Of a DNA stretch of 56,259 nt, positions 22,938-31,227 are shown piece by piece. Within the stretch, counting starts at the first letter, position 1. The number at the start of each line of letters is the position of its first letter. A program made the translations under genes and the position numbers. A model generated the notes under the pieces. That model saw only the letters and a list, made by a program, of their open reading frames with translations. It searched no databases and had not been told where the DNA came from. The DNA comes from Bryobacterales bacterium (GTDB taxonomy: Bacteria; Acidobacteriota; Terriglobia; Bryobacterales; Bryobacteraceae). The DNA lies in NCBI GenBank assembly GCA_020851555.1, contig JADZCM010000013.1, forward strand, positions 1-56,259. The letters run 5' to 3'.

Positions 22938-24989
22938 CTATCGTCCCGAGCCACCCGCCGGCGCGCCGACGGGCTTAGGCTGAAAGCAGGCCGCCATGGG
23001 TGTCGCCGCGGCGTCGAACTGCGTCATGGGCTGGAGCCCCAGGATCAACTCTATGGTGCGCAGCAGCGAAGCGGTGTTGTACCTTGTGCTGTCCACGACG
23101 CCCCGCTTCGCATGAGGCGAGATCACCATCGCGGGAGCGCGCTGCGGATCGACGTGATCGGTTCCTCCGGCGGTGTGCGCCACCGCCAGAAAGACCGCCG
23201 TTCGCGGCCAGTAACTGCTCTTGGAAAGACCGGTCACCAGGGCGCCGAAGGCCCGGTCGTTGTCCGCTGCGGTCCGGCTGGTGAACCGCAGGAAGACCAG
23301 GCGCGGCAGTTTCCCGGACTTTTCATATCCCGCCAGGTCGCGCAGGAACGCCGCAGCCTGGTCCATGCTCGGGCGGTCAGCGGCATAACCGCCGAAGGAG
23401 ACGCCGGCCGCCGCGGCGTTAGTCCAGAGGTAGCCCGCGGGCGGGATGGCGGCGGGCTCGGACTCCGCGAAGTCATTCCAGCGGCGGCGTCCGGCGGCGC
23501 TGCCCGGCCAGAGCCTTCGAACGTAGCTGGGAGCGATAGCCGCCACCGACCAGTTATAGCCGTCTCCGAGGCCTTCGCCAATCACCAGGAAGTCATCCAG
23601 AAGCACGTGTTCGCGGGCCAGCCGGTGCAGGTTCGGGGTGGCCGCTTCGCCAAAACGCGCCAAGGTTGCGTCTCCCTTTCCCCGGGGCAGGTCGCCGAAC
23701 ACCTGGTCGTAGGTCCAGCCTTCATCGACCAGGACATACACCACGTGCTGTATGGGAGTGGGGTCGCCGGGCCAGGAAGGTACGGGGTTGTCCGGCCCGG
23801 TTCCGGCGTCGCGCAACTTGTCGTCGCGGTACGCGGAGCGCTCTCTCACGGTCTGCGTGCGGGCGTCGAGTTCCTCTGCCGTGGGTGGTTCCAGGTACGC
23901 CGCCGCTCCGCCGGCCGTGAGCACCATCAGGCGTCCACCGGGGAGAACACGAACGGCGGTGGGATAGCGCCCCGCCGGGATGTACCCCAGTATCTGGCTC
24001 TGCGCCCTGGAGACATCGAGCACGGCCACGGCGTTTTCGTCGGAACAGGCCACGTAAAGCCTGCTGCGGGCGGCGTCGTACGCCAGCGCGCTGGGCGTCA
24101 TCCCCGCGGGTTGCAGCGGCGTCAGGGCCAGGTTGACCGACTCGGTCTGCCGGATGTCCCCGGCCTCGGTCTCCCCCAGCACGCGTACGCTGTTGGTGCC
24201 GGAGGCCGCGATGAAGATGCGGGCCACATAGGGGCTCGGGGCTTCGTTCTCGGTCACGGATTTCGGGCGTCCGGCCACCCACACCATATCGGTGGGGTGC
24301 AGGGCAAGCAGGAATTTGCCCGCCAGTTTCCCCGTTTCAGTCTCGTGCCGCAACACCATGCCATCGGCCCACAAGGAGACGAAGAAAGACTTCCCGTCCG
24401 GGTGGAAAAGAATTCTATAGGGGCGCCGGCCGGTCTTGAACCGGTCAATCACCCTGCCCGACTGCGGGTTGATGACGGCGATCGAGTTCTGGTAAAGCTC
24501 CGCCACGTACAGCAGCCGTCCGTCCGGAGAAAACGCGATATCGCCGGCGAAATCGCGGCCGGTTCGTCTGGCCGGCTCCACCACCGGGAATACCCGCGCT
24601 GGCGAGAGCTTCACGCCATCGAAGGAGAACTCAAAGACCGACGCATCCGCCCCCCCTCCCACGTATACCCGGTCGCCTTTGGGCGAAAAGGCGAGGCCCA
24701 GCCATGCGTCGCCGGCTGAACCGCCCGCGGCGGCCACCGGAGTACGGCTCAGGGACTCATGCGTCGCGGCGTCCAGCACCTCCACGGCGGGAGGCTCAAA
24801 CCCGCAGGTCAGCGTCAGCACGCGTCTTCCGTCGGGAGAGAGCACAGCCGCCAGCGGCAGCACATCCCGGCCCGGCCGGCCGGCCGGAGCTCGTTCCACA
24901 CGCCAGCCATTGGGGAGCCGGTACGGGCCGGCCTGGGAAAACAGCGCCGCGGTGAGAACCAGGATCAATACCCCGGCCCGCGTCCTCAT
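22938..24989 (-). CDS. exported YncE-type beta-propeller fused to a phosphoesterase-like domain
   Basis: The protein has 683 residues with a signal peptide (MRTRAGVLILVLTAALFSQA). Residues about 40-400 form a YVTN/YncE seven-bladed propeller (LAFSPKGDRVYVGGGADASV, DIAFSPDGRLLYVAELYQNSI, SRLYVACSDENAVAVLD). Residues about 420-670 match the phosphoesterase domain of acid phosphatase/phospholipase C type (IQHVVYVLVDEGWTYDQVFGD to PAMVISPHAKRG). Metal-site residues are altered: the usual ENR.(Y/F)D is DEGWTYD, DGH is DGY, and the E-D-D before the DHVD block is replaced by AHT. It may bind rather than hydrolyse. It overlaps nadE by 4 nt. Confidence 0.85.
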   Translation of the reverse strand: MRTRAGVLILVLTAALFSQAGPYRLPNGWRVERAPAGRPGRDVLPLAAVLSPDGRRVLTLTCGFEPPAVEVLDAATHESLSRTPVAAAGGSAGDAWLGLAFSPKGDRVYVGGGADASVFEFSFDGVKLSPARVFPVVEPARRTGRDFAGDIAFSPDGRLLYVAELYQNSIAVINPQSGRVIDRFKTGRRPYRILFHPDGKSFFVSLWADGMVLRHETETGKLAGKFLLALHPTDMVWVAGRPKSVTENEAPSPYVARIFIAASGTNSVRVLGETEAGDIRQTESVNLALTPLQPAGMTPSALAYDAARSRLYVACSDENAVAVLDVSRAQSQILGYIPAGRYPTAVRVLPGGRLMVLTAGGAAAYLEPPTAEELDARTQTVRERSAYRDDKLRDAGTGPDNPVPSWPGDPTPIQHVVYVLVDEGWTYDQVFGDLPRGKGDATLARFGEAATPNLHRLAREHVLLDDFLVIGEGLGDGYNWSVAAIAPSYVRRLWPGSAAGRRRWNDFAESEPAAIPPAGYLWTNAAAAGVSFGGYAADRPSMDQAAAFLRDLAGYEKSGKLPRLVFLRFTSRTAADNDRAFGALVTGLSKSSYWPRTAVFLAVAHTAGGTDHVDPQRAPAMVISPHAKRGVVDSTRYNTASLLRTIELILGLQPMTQFDAAATPMAACFQPKPVGAPAGGSGR

Positions 24990-26635
24990 TCCAGGAACCT
25001 CTGGGCGATGGGGAAACGCCGCCCGATTCCGAAGGCCTTGGTCGTCACCTTCAGGCCGGGGGCGGCCTGCTGGCGCTTGTACTCGTTCCGGTCCACCCTG
25101 TTGACAATGTCGCGGACAAGATCGAGCGGGACTCCCTGTTGGCCGGCGATCTCGGCGGGGCTGCGGTTGTCTTCGACGTAGGCGCGCAGAATGCCGTCGA
25201 GCACCTCGTAGTCCGGCAACGAGTCCGTGTCTCTCTGGTTGGGCCGAAGCTCGGCGGAAGGGGGCTTGGTGAAGACGCTCGCTGGAATGGCGCCGGGATG
25301 CCGGCGGTTGGCCTCGCGTGCAAGCTCGTAGACCATTGTCTTAGGCACATCGCTGATCACCGCCAGCCCGCCGATCATGTCGCCGTAGAGCGTGCAGTAG
25401 CCCACCGACAGTTCGCTCTTGTTGCCGGAAGTAAGCACCAGGGCGGACCACTTATTCGAGAGCGCCATGAGCGTGACGCCCCTGAGACGGGCCTGGATGT
25501 TCTCCTCCGTCACATCCTCGGGCACTCCGCCGAACAGCGGCCTCAAGGCTTCCAGAAACCACCGGTAGGCGCCGTTGATGGAGATGACCTCGAATCGCAC
25601 GCCCAGGTTCCGGGCCAAGGCGCGGGCGTCCGTCAGGCTCTCCTCCGAAGAGTACGGCCCGGGCATGGCCACCCCGACCACGTTTCCGGGACCCACCGCG
25701 TCAGCCGCGACGACGGCGGTGAGCGAGGAGTCGAGGCCGCCGCTCAACCCCAGCAGCACCTTTTGAAAGCCGCACTTGCGGATATAGTCCCGGGTGCCGA
25801 GCACCAGCGCTTCGTAAGCCGCCGCGTGCTCATCCGCCAGGTCTTCGCGAACATCTCCCGTGCCCGCGCCGAAATCCACGAACACCAGGTCCTCGGCAAA
25901 GGAGGCCGCCGATGCGATCACCCGCGCGCCGGCGTCCATGGCGAAGCTCGAGCCGTCAAAGACAAGCTGGTCGTTTCCGCCCACCTGGTTCACATATACC
26001 AGCGGCAGGCGGTGGCGGTGCACCGCCGCTTCGAAGATTTCCCGCCGGAGTCCTCGCTTGCCCATATGGTAGGGCGACGCGTTGATGCTGACCAACAGTT
26101 CGGCGCCCTGCGCCGCGAGTTCGTCCACCGGGTCGCGCCGGTAGACGCGCCGCTCCCAGTACTGCTTATCGTTCCAGGAATCCTCGCAGATGGTGAGCGC
26201 CACCTTGCATCCCCGTACCTCGCACAGTTCCTGGTGTTCAGCCGGCACGAAGTAGCGCGCTTCATCGAAGACGTCGTAAGTCGGCAGCAGCATCTTGTTT
26301 TGCCGGAAGAGGACCTTGCCGCCATCGAGGATGGCGGCGCTGTTGGTCGCGCCTTTGGCGGAAACCGCCGCCGAGCGGCCCACGTATCCGCACACCAGGG
26401 CGCAGTCCAGTCCGGAGGCCTCCGCGGCCAGACGCTGGAGATGCTGCTCAGTCCGCTCCAGGAAGCTGGGTTTCTCCACCAGATCCCGGGGAGGGTATCC
26501 CGTCAGGCTGAGTTCGGGGAAGATGACCAACTCCGCGCCGCCCGCGACGCTGCGCCGCGCGGCATCCAGCATCAGGGCGGCGTTGCCGTCCAGGTCGCCG
26601 ACGGTTGTGTTGATCTGGGCGAGCGCTATCCGCAT
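24986..26635 (-). CDS. nadE: glutamine-dependent NAD+ synthetase
   Basis: This 549-residue cytosolic enzyme converts nicotinate adenine dinucleotide to NAD+ with ATP and glutamine. The N-terminal nitrilase-type glutaminase domain (1-265) shows its Glu-Lys-Cys triad in FPELSLTGYPPRDLVE, RQNKMLLPTYDVFDE and LTICEDSWND. The C-terminal synthetase domain has the PP-loop LLGLSGGLDSSLTAVVA (about residues 292-308) and the closing TTKAFGIGRRFPIAQRFLE. A short leader with TACAAT 11 nt before the ATG is visible. It heads an operon with the YncE-phosphoesterase and GH57 genes, and nadA lies 48 nt upstream on the same strand. Confidence 0.96.
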   Translation of the reverse strand: MRIALAQINTTVGDLDGNAALMLDAARRSVAGGAELVIFPELSLTGYPPRDLVEKPSFLERTEQHLQRLAAEASGLDCALVCGYVGRSAAVSAKGATNSAAILDGGKVLFRQNKMLLPTYDVFDEARYFVPAEHQELCEVRGCKVALTICEDSWNDKQYWERRVYRRDPVDELAAQGAELLVSINASPYHMGKRGLRREIFEAAVHRHRLPLVYVNQVGGNDQLVFDGSSFAMDAGARVIASAASFAEDLVFVDFGAGTGDVREDLADEHAAAYEALVLGTRDYIRKCGFQKVLLGLSGGLDSSLTAVVAADAVGPGNVVGVAMPGPYSSEESLTDARALARNLGVRFEVISINGAYRWFLEALRPLFGGVPEDVTEENIQARLRGVTLMALSNKWSALVLTSGNKSELSVGYCTLYGDMIGGLAVISDVPKTMVYELAREANRRHPGAIPASVFTKPPSAELRPNQRDTDSLPDYEVLDGILRAYVEDNRSPAEIAGQQGVPLDLVRDIVNRVDRNEYKRQQAAPGLKVTTKAFGIGRRFPIAQRFLE

Positions 26636-26683
26636 GGAAGACTACTATTGTACGGCGCGAACGGCGCGCAGGCGCGCCAGGCA

Positions 26684-27613
26684 TCACCGGACGGCTAGCA
26701 TCCGCTCCAGAGGCAGGAGAGCGCGGCGGGCGACGTCCTCGGCGAGCTCGACGCGGGGCTCGAGATCGCGGAGGCAATCGCGCAGTTTCTCCAGGGTGTT
26801 CCTCTTCATGTAAGGACACTCGCTGCAATTGCACTGCTCGTTGGGAACGAAGTAGAAGTTCTTCCCCGGAGCGAGCTTCCGGAGGGAGTGCGAAACTCCG
26901 CTCTCGGTCATGACAATGTACTCGGGGGCGCCGGCCTTGACGCAGTAGTCGATGATGGCCGAGGTGGACCCGACGAAGTCGGCCATGGCCAGAACTTCTT
27001 CGGGACACTCGGGGTGCGCCGCGATGCGGGCCTCGGGGTGTTCCTCGCGCGCGGCTGCCACGCGGCGGGCGGCGAACGTGGCGTGGACGATACAGGTCCC
27101 CTGCCAGATCTTCATGTTCTCCCGGCCGCTCTGCTGCTTGACGTAGTTGCCCAGATTGCGGTCGGGGAGGAACAGGATCGTCTTATCGGGCGGGATCGAG
27201 TTCACCACCTGAACCGCGTTGCGGGAGGTGCAGAGAATGTCGCTTTCCGCCTTCACCTCAACCGAGGTGTTGATGTAGCTGACGATCACGTGGTCCGGGT
27301 GCTGCTTCCGGTAGGCCCGAAGCTGATCCGCGGTACAGGCATCCACCAGGCTGCATCCGGCTTCGCGGTCCGGAACCACCACGATGCGTTCCGGGTTCAG
27401 CACTTTGGCGGTTTCGGCCATGAACCAGACGCCGCAGAACGCGATCACATCCCCCGTGAATTCACGCGCCTTCCGCGCCAGTTCCAGGCTGTCGCCGATG
27501 CAGTCCGCAAGTTCCTGAACCTCGGACTCCTGGTAGTGGTGCGCCAACAGAATGGCGCGCCTCTCCCGCTTCAGGTCGAGGATCTCGTCAGCCAGGGTGC
27601 GGGTCGCCAGCAT
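26684..27613 (-). CDS. nadA: quinolinate synthase
   Basis: This 309-residue [4Fe-4S] enzyme condenses iminoaspartate with dihydroxyacetone phosphate to quinolinate in de novo NAD synthesis. Family marks are AILLAHHYQESEVQELAD, the first cluster Cys in VIAFCGVWFMAETAKVLNP, DREAGCSLVDACTADQL, VSYINTSVEVKAESD, AAHPECPEEV and the C-terminal QCNCSECPYMKRNTLEKL. I chose the ATG at 27613, which begins the conserved N-terminus; an ORF extension upstream would run into the Spy-like gene. No nadB or nadC is present nearby. No NAD+-sensing RNA is recognisable in the 53-nt leader gap. Confidence 0.96.
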   Translation of the reverse strand: MLATRTLADEILDLKRERRAILLAHHYQESEVQELADCIGDSLELARKAREFTGDVIAFCGVWFMAETAKVLNPERIVVVPDREAGCSLVDACTADQLRAYRKQHPDHVIVSYINTSVEVKAESDILCTSRNAVQVVNSIPPDKTILFLPDRNLGNYVKQQSGRENMKIWQGTCIVHATFAARRVAAAREEHPEARIAAHPECPEEVLAMADFVGSTSAIIDYCVKAGAPEYIVMTESGVSHSLRKLAPGKNFYFVPNEQCNCSECPYMKRNTLEKLRDCLRDLEPRVELAEDVARRALLPLERMLAVR

Positions 27614-27666
27614 GGAAGGAATCCTGTTTCTATCGTAACAAATCGGCCCCGGCCGGCGGCTCGCGC

Positions 27667-28164
27667 TCAGTATACGGGTCCGCGCGGCTTGGCGGGACGG
27701 ACCGGCTTGGCGGGCGCGGGCGGGGCCGGTTGCTCCGGGCTCCCGGCTGCGGGCGGACGTTGCTGGCGGCGCTGTTGGACCGTCTGCATCCTCCGGTCGC
27801 GTACCCGCTGCCACTGTTCCGGAGTAAGCACCAGCCTCATGCGAAGGGCCATGTTGGAAACCGTGCGCATCAACTCGCCGCGCGCGGCGACCACCCTGTC
27901 GATGGCCTCACGCGTTCTGGCCTCGTTGACCTGATCCTCGTTCATGAGATCCTGCAAGTTCGCCTCGGCCTTGCGGACTGCCGTCTGCTGGTCCAGGAGC
28001 CGATCGCGAAACTCCCTTTGTACCGCCCGAACCTGTTTCTCCTGTTCGGGAGACAGTTTCAAGGCTCTCGCGGCGACTGGGCGGTCCCACCAGTTAAGCG
28101 GCGGCGGCTCCTGGGCCGCGGCCGCCGCCGCAGCTAGGAGCAATACCATCGTCAGATTCTTCAT
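27667..28164 (-). CDS. Spy/CpxP-like periplasmic protein
   Basis: The protein has 165 residues with a signal peptide (MKNLTMVLLLAAAAAAAQ). The mature part is helical, with two LTP/LSPEQ turns: ALKLSPEQEKQVRAVQREFRD and RLVLTPEQWQRVRDRRMQ, bracketing NLQDLMNEDQVNEARTREA. This is the pattern of Spy/CpxP and CnrX/ZraP-like heavy-metal or misfolding sensors. The C-terminal 35 residues are Pro/Ala/Arg-rich. The ATG at 28164 overlaps the anti-sigma stop (ATGA) and has GAGGTGGAG ahead. With the ECF sigma and anti-sigma genes it forms a cell-envelope stress module. Confidence 0.8.
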   Translation of the reverse strand: MKNLTMVLLLAAAAAAAQEPPPLNWWDRPVAARALKLSPEQEKQVRAVQREFRDRLLDQQTAVRKAEANLQDLMNEDQVNEARTREAIDRVVAARGELMRTVSNMALRMRLVLTPEQWQRVRDRRMQTVQQRRQQRPPAAGSPEQPAPPAPAKPVRPAKPRGPVY

Positions 28165-28580
28165 GGCTCCACCTCGAAGATAGCGTGAACCGGCTGAATG
28201 GCCAACGGCTCGTCCAACTGGATCAGCGAATAGACTTCCGCGTACAACTCCGCATCCGAGATACCTGCTTCCCGGAAGGGAGTTGGGCGATGCAGCACGA
28301 TTGCCAGGCAAACCACGGCAGCAGCGGCCGCAGCGGCCGCAATGAACCGAAGCCGGCCACGGCGCGGCGCGGCCGAATCCAGCCGATCCCGGATGAGGCG
28401 CCGCTGCGCCGCCAGAAACTCCTCGGAAACCGGCGGCGGCTCCAACACCTCGGCGCGAACGGTTCTCACCGCCCTCCAGCGCCGGGCGCACTCCTCGCAC
28501 GCCTCCAGGTGCCCGTCATTGGGCCCCAGGCCGTAGAGACGCCCTAGCAGCTCATCGTCCGTCCAGTGTCTGACGTTCAT
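28161..28580 (-). CDS. anti-sigma factor with ZAS-type motif and one transmembrane helix
   Basis: The 139-residue protein has an N-terminal cytosolic domain with HLEACEECARRW, the HX3CX2C zinc-binding anti-sigma motif, near residues 24-35. A single hydrophobic segment (about 78-96, FIAAAAAAAAVVCLAIVL) follows a basic stretch, and a short periplasmic tail rich in acidic residues ends the protein. It would hold the ECF sigma factor inactive at the inner membrane. It overlaps both neighbours by 4 nt, sigma upstream and Spy-like protein downstream, so the three should be made in fixed proportion. Confidence 0.8.
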   Translation of the reverse strand: MNVRHWTDDELLGRLYGLGPNDGHLEACEECARRWRAVRTVRAEVLEPPPVSEEFLAAQRRLIRDRLDSAAPRRGRLRFIAAAAAAAAVVCLAIVLHRPTPFREAGISDAELYAEVYSLIQLDEPLAIQPVHAIFEVEP

Positions 28581-29191
28581 GCGCCGCCTCCCCTTGCGCC
28601 GGCACTCGCGGCCGGCGTCATGTACAGATCTTTTAACTGCGTCCGCAACTTCGCCAGCGCCCGCGCCAGGTGTGCCTTGACGGTCCCCACATCCAGCCCC
28701 AGCAGCCGGGCGATGTCTTCCAGGGAATGATCCTCGTAGTGCTTCAACACGAAAACCGAGCGCTGCCTCTCGGAAAGCCTGGCGAGAGACTCGGCCAGCC
28801 GGCGGGCGATCTGGTTTCCGAAGACCCTCTGCTCGGCGCTTGGAGCGATATCCCGCACGGTCCGAAGCAGCCTCTCGTCGCCATTCCCTTTGGTCGTCCG
28901 CCAGAACCGCCAGCGCCGGGAGCGCAACCGGTCCAGACAGGCATTGACGGTGATCCTTGTCAGCCAGGCGGCAGGTTCGCCGATGCTCGTCCGGTTCGCG
29001 CCGTTCAGAGCGCGGAACGCCTTGAGAAAGATCTCCTGTGTGGCCGTATCCGCTTCATCTGTCTCCCCGAGCAGCCTGTAGCAGAGCTGGAACACGCGCC
29101 GCTGCTCCGCCCGCATCCAGGCATCGAAGCCGCCCGGCGCCAGGCGGTCCAGGGGCGCCTCTCTGGCCGGACCTGCCGTCACGCCCATCAT
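28577..29191 (-). CDS. ECF-family RNA polymerase sigma factor
   Basis: About 204 residues from the ATG at 29191. Region 2 spans FDAWMRAEQRRVFQLCYRLLG and EADTATQEIFLKAFRAL; region 4 spans RLSERQRSVFVLKHYEDHSLEDIARLLG and DVGTVKAHLARALAKLRTQL (shown as blocks). It directs RNA polymerase to promoters of an envelope-stress regulon. Two adjacent ATGs (29191 and 29188) follow GGGTAGG. A further in-frame ATG at 29245 would add 18 residues. The gene leads the sigma/anti-sigma/Spy-like operon and is divergent from the TauE-like gene. Confidence 0.9.
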   Translation of the reverse strand: MMGVTAGPAREAPLDRLAPGGFDAWMRAEQRRVFQLCYRLLGETDEADTATQEIFLKAFRALNGANRTSIGEPAAWLTRITVNACLDRLRSRRWRFWRTTKGNGDERLLRTVRDIAPSAEQRVFGNQIARRLAESLARLSERQRSVFVLKHYEDHSLEDIARLLGLDVGTVKAHLARALAKLRTQLKDLYMTPAASAGARGGGA

Positions 29192-29265
29192 GCCTACCCA
29201 TTCTGACGGGATGCCGGCGTCCAGGTTTACAGCCGCCCGGTTCATTCTGCTAGACTTTTTCGGAC

Positions 29266-29628
29266 ATGACAACGATGATGCTGCTGGGCGTAGGGCTGGT
29301 TGCCGGGGTTTTCGCGGGGATGTTCGGCATCGGGGGCGGTCTGATCATCGTTCCCGCGCTGCTGTTTCTGCTCAAGATGAAAGAACTGGAGGCGATCGGC
29401 ACCAGCCTGGCGGCCCTCATACCGCCCGTGGGCCTGCTGGGCGCCGCGGAGTACTACCGGAACGGCTTTATTAACCTGCGCTACGCCGGGCTGGTGGCCG
29501 CCGGTCTGTTCCTCGGAGCCTATTTCGGGGCGAGGATCATGATTAACCTTCCCCCGGAACTGATCCGCCGCCTCTATGCCTTTTTCCTTCTCTTCATTGC
29601 CGCCCGGATGTTGTTGACAGGCAAGTAG
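29266..29628 (+). CDS. half-size TauE/SafE-family transporter
   Basis: The protein has 120 residues and about four transmembrane segments. It carries the repeat motif VFAGMFGIGGGLIIVPALLF and a second LGAAEYYRNGFINLRYAGLVAAG. TauE/SafE exporters and uptake systems for sulfonates, sulfite or related anions usually have 240-270 residues made of two such repeats, so this form would need to dimerise. A TAGACT box lies 9 nt before the ATG. It faces away from the ECF sigma operon and converges with the next gene with a 4-nt gap. Confidence 0.85.
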   Translation: MTTMMLLGVGLVAGVFAGMFGIGGGLIIVPALLFLLKMKELEAIGTSLAALIPPVGLLGAAEYYRNGFINLRYAGLVAAGLFLGAYFGARIMINLPPELIRRLYAFFLLFIAARMLLTGK

Positions 29629-29632
29629 CGCG

Positions 29633-30091
29633 CTAGCGCAAGAGCCTGCGGCGGCCCGGCTCCGGCGTGGTGATGGGAACGGGCGACGGGATGGCCTTGG
29701 GCCGTTCGGGAGGGACGATCTCTTTCTGGAAGGGAAGCTCCCGCTCGATCCACTGCGAAAGCGGGATGTTCCGAAAACAGACCCGCTCCTGAAGAACCAG
29801 GCACTTCTTCTTCTCGGAGGGGGAGTCCGTTTCGCGCAGGTAGTGTCTCTCCTCGATCCGCACGTCCGCCAGGAACTCGTCGAAGGCCTTCCGGCGCGCA
29901 TCCGCCTCGGCCGCCCGCACGCGTTCCTCCACGCCTTTCTGCTGCTGCGCCAGCCGTTCCTGAACCCCTACCAACTCCTCGCGTTCCCGCGCCAGGGTGG
30001 TCTCCATCCGGGCCTGCGCCACGATGAACGACAACACCCCGGAACCCAGCGCAGCCACAAACGGCAAGGCGATCCACATCAGGTCGGGCAT
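29633..30091 (-). CDS. membrane-anchored coiled-coil protein, unknown
   Basis: I do not recognise this 152-residue protein. It has one N-terminal hydrophobic helix (residues 4-25, MWIALPFVAALGSGVLSFIV), then a heptad-rich segment (about 27-75, METTLAREREELVGVQERL). A conserved-looking middle follows (FDEFLADVRIEERHYLRE, CLVLQERVCFRNIPLSQWIE) with two Cys, and then a Pro-rich tail. The layout suggests a small bitopic inner-membrane protein with a cytosolic coiled coil, possibly a scaffold. It stands alone between the TauE-like gene and the glycosyltransferase. Confidence 0.6.
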   Translation of the reverse strand: MPDLMWIALPFVAALGSGVLSFIVAQARMETTLAREREELVGVQERLAQQQKGVEERVRAAEADARRKAFDEFLADVRIEERHYLRETDSPSEKKKCLVLQERVCFRNIPLSQWIERELPFQKEIVPPERPKAIPSPVPITTPEPGRRRLLR

Positions 30092-30184
30092 TCCAGGATC
30101 CTAGCGGGAGATCGGACGCCCGAAGCCGTTTCCTGCGTTTCTAGGTAAAAAATCCGGAGGTCTCTAAGGCAAATAAGTGAGAAA

Positions 30185-31111
30185 CTACATCACCCGCTGG
30201 CTGCCATCCAGCTTCTGGCCGCTGAGCAGATTCTGGAACGCCGCCCAATGGAATCCAAGGTCCCTGAAGGTAAACAGGGAGAGCATCGCCTGGAGCGTGG
30301 CGGCCAAACGGAACTTCAAGCCCTGCATCGAGCCGTAATGCTTGCCACACCAGAGGCTTGCGCTCATAGCCCGGTCGGCGGCCAGCAGTCCTCTGACAGC
30401 GGCCGGCGCGCCGGCGTCCGTACCGCGGGGATGCACGGTCAGCCGGGCGGCCGGAACCAGCAGCACCTTCTTCGAGGACTTCGCGATCTGGGTGGCGATC
30501 TCCAGGTCCCACCAGGCGTCGCCGTATCGCTCGTCGATGTACCGCAGCCCCCTCATGAAGTAACTGCGGACCATCACAGCCGGCGGCTTGAAATAGTCCA
30601 GGTCCGTTGCGGCCGTCCCTTCGGCCGGCGGCGTCTCCCAGCCGTCCAGTTCCCCGGCCGGCCAGGCTTTTCGCAATTCCGCCGGCAAAGGAAGCGGATG
30701 CCGGCGGGTCAGGACGGTTCCCGCCGCATCCACCGCCAGCGGGCAGGCCGCGGCCGCCTCCGGCGCCGCATCCAGCGCCGCCGCCAACCTCTCCACGGCG
30801 TCGGGGGCCACCTCCATCTCGGGCTCCAGGAACAGGTAGAACTCGCCGGTCCCGGTCCGCATGCCGATGTTCAGGGCCTTGACCCGGCCGAAGTTCCGGG
30901 GGAGCCGGAGCAGGTTGACCGAGGGGAATTCCGTGTCCATGTCCGGACATCCGTCACTGGAGCCGCGGTCCACCACCAGGACCTCCATGGCCTCTCGCGC
31001 CGTGGAGGCCTCCAGGGCAGTCAGGCAGCGCCTGAGCGCGGCGGCATTGTTGAATGAGGTTACGATCGCCGACACCCGCCGCGGCGCCGCTTCCGTCAGG
31101 TTGTCTTCCAT
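30185..31111 (-). CDS. family 2 glycosyltransferase
   Basis: This 308-residue GT-A enzyme resembles rhamnosyl- and other transferases of GT2. The first strand and donor loop read VSAIVTSFNNAAALRRCLTA, then VLVVDRGSSDG (usually VDNGSSDG), NFGRVKALNIGMRTGTGEF and YLFLEPEMEVAPDAVERL. The usual DxD metal motif is replaced by EPEME, so metal use may differ. The acceptor part includes YFMRGLRYIDERYGDAWWDLE, with an ED-like acidic residue for catalysis. No membrane segment is evident. A good sigma-70 promoter lies upstream. The acceptor is unknown; envelope polysaccharide is likely. Confidence 0.82.
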   Translation of the reverse strand: MEDNLTEAAPRRVSAIVTSFNNAAALRRCLTALEASTAREAMEVLVVDRGSSDGCPDMDTEFPSVNLLRLPRNFGRVKALNIGMRTGTGEFYLFLEPEMEVAPDAVERLAAALDAAPEAAAACPLAVDAAGTVLTRRHPLPLPAELRKAWPAGELDGWETPPAEGTAATDLDYFKPPAVMVRSYFMRGLRYIDERYGDAWWDLEIATQIAKSSKKVLLVPAARLTVHPRGTDAGAPAAVRGLLAADRAMSASLWCGKHYGSMQGLKFRLAATLQAMLSLFTFRDLGFHWAAFQNLLSGQKLDGSQRVM

Positions 31112-31122
31112 TGGGAAACAAG

Positions 31123-31151
31123 ATCATAACGCAGCGAGGGCGGCATGTGAA
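31123..31151 (-). promoter_or_regulatory. sigma-70 promoter of the GT2 gene
   Basis: On the minus strand TTCACA (31146-31151), a 17-nt spacer and TATGAT (31123-31128) lie 11 nt before the ATG at 31111. Confidence 0.6.
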
Positions 31152-31227
31152 AGGCGGGATACGCAGCCAACGTGCGTGGCCCGCGGGCCGGGCCGCCGCA
31201 TCCTCGGCGGCGCCCGCCTCCGCCCTG

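Noticed and set aside
27614..27666. An NAD+-sensing (nadA-type) riboswitch in front of nadA
   Set aside because: Such RNAs are known from Acidobacteria, but the 53-nt gap is too short and shows none of the paired elements.
26684..27814. A longer nadA start at 27814
   Set aside because: The added 67 residues overlap the Spy-like gene and are low-complexity; quinolinate synthase begins normally at the ATG at 27613.
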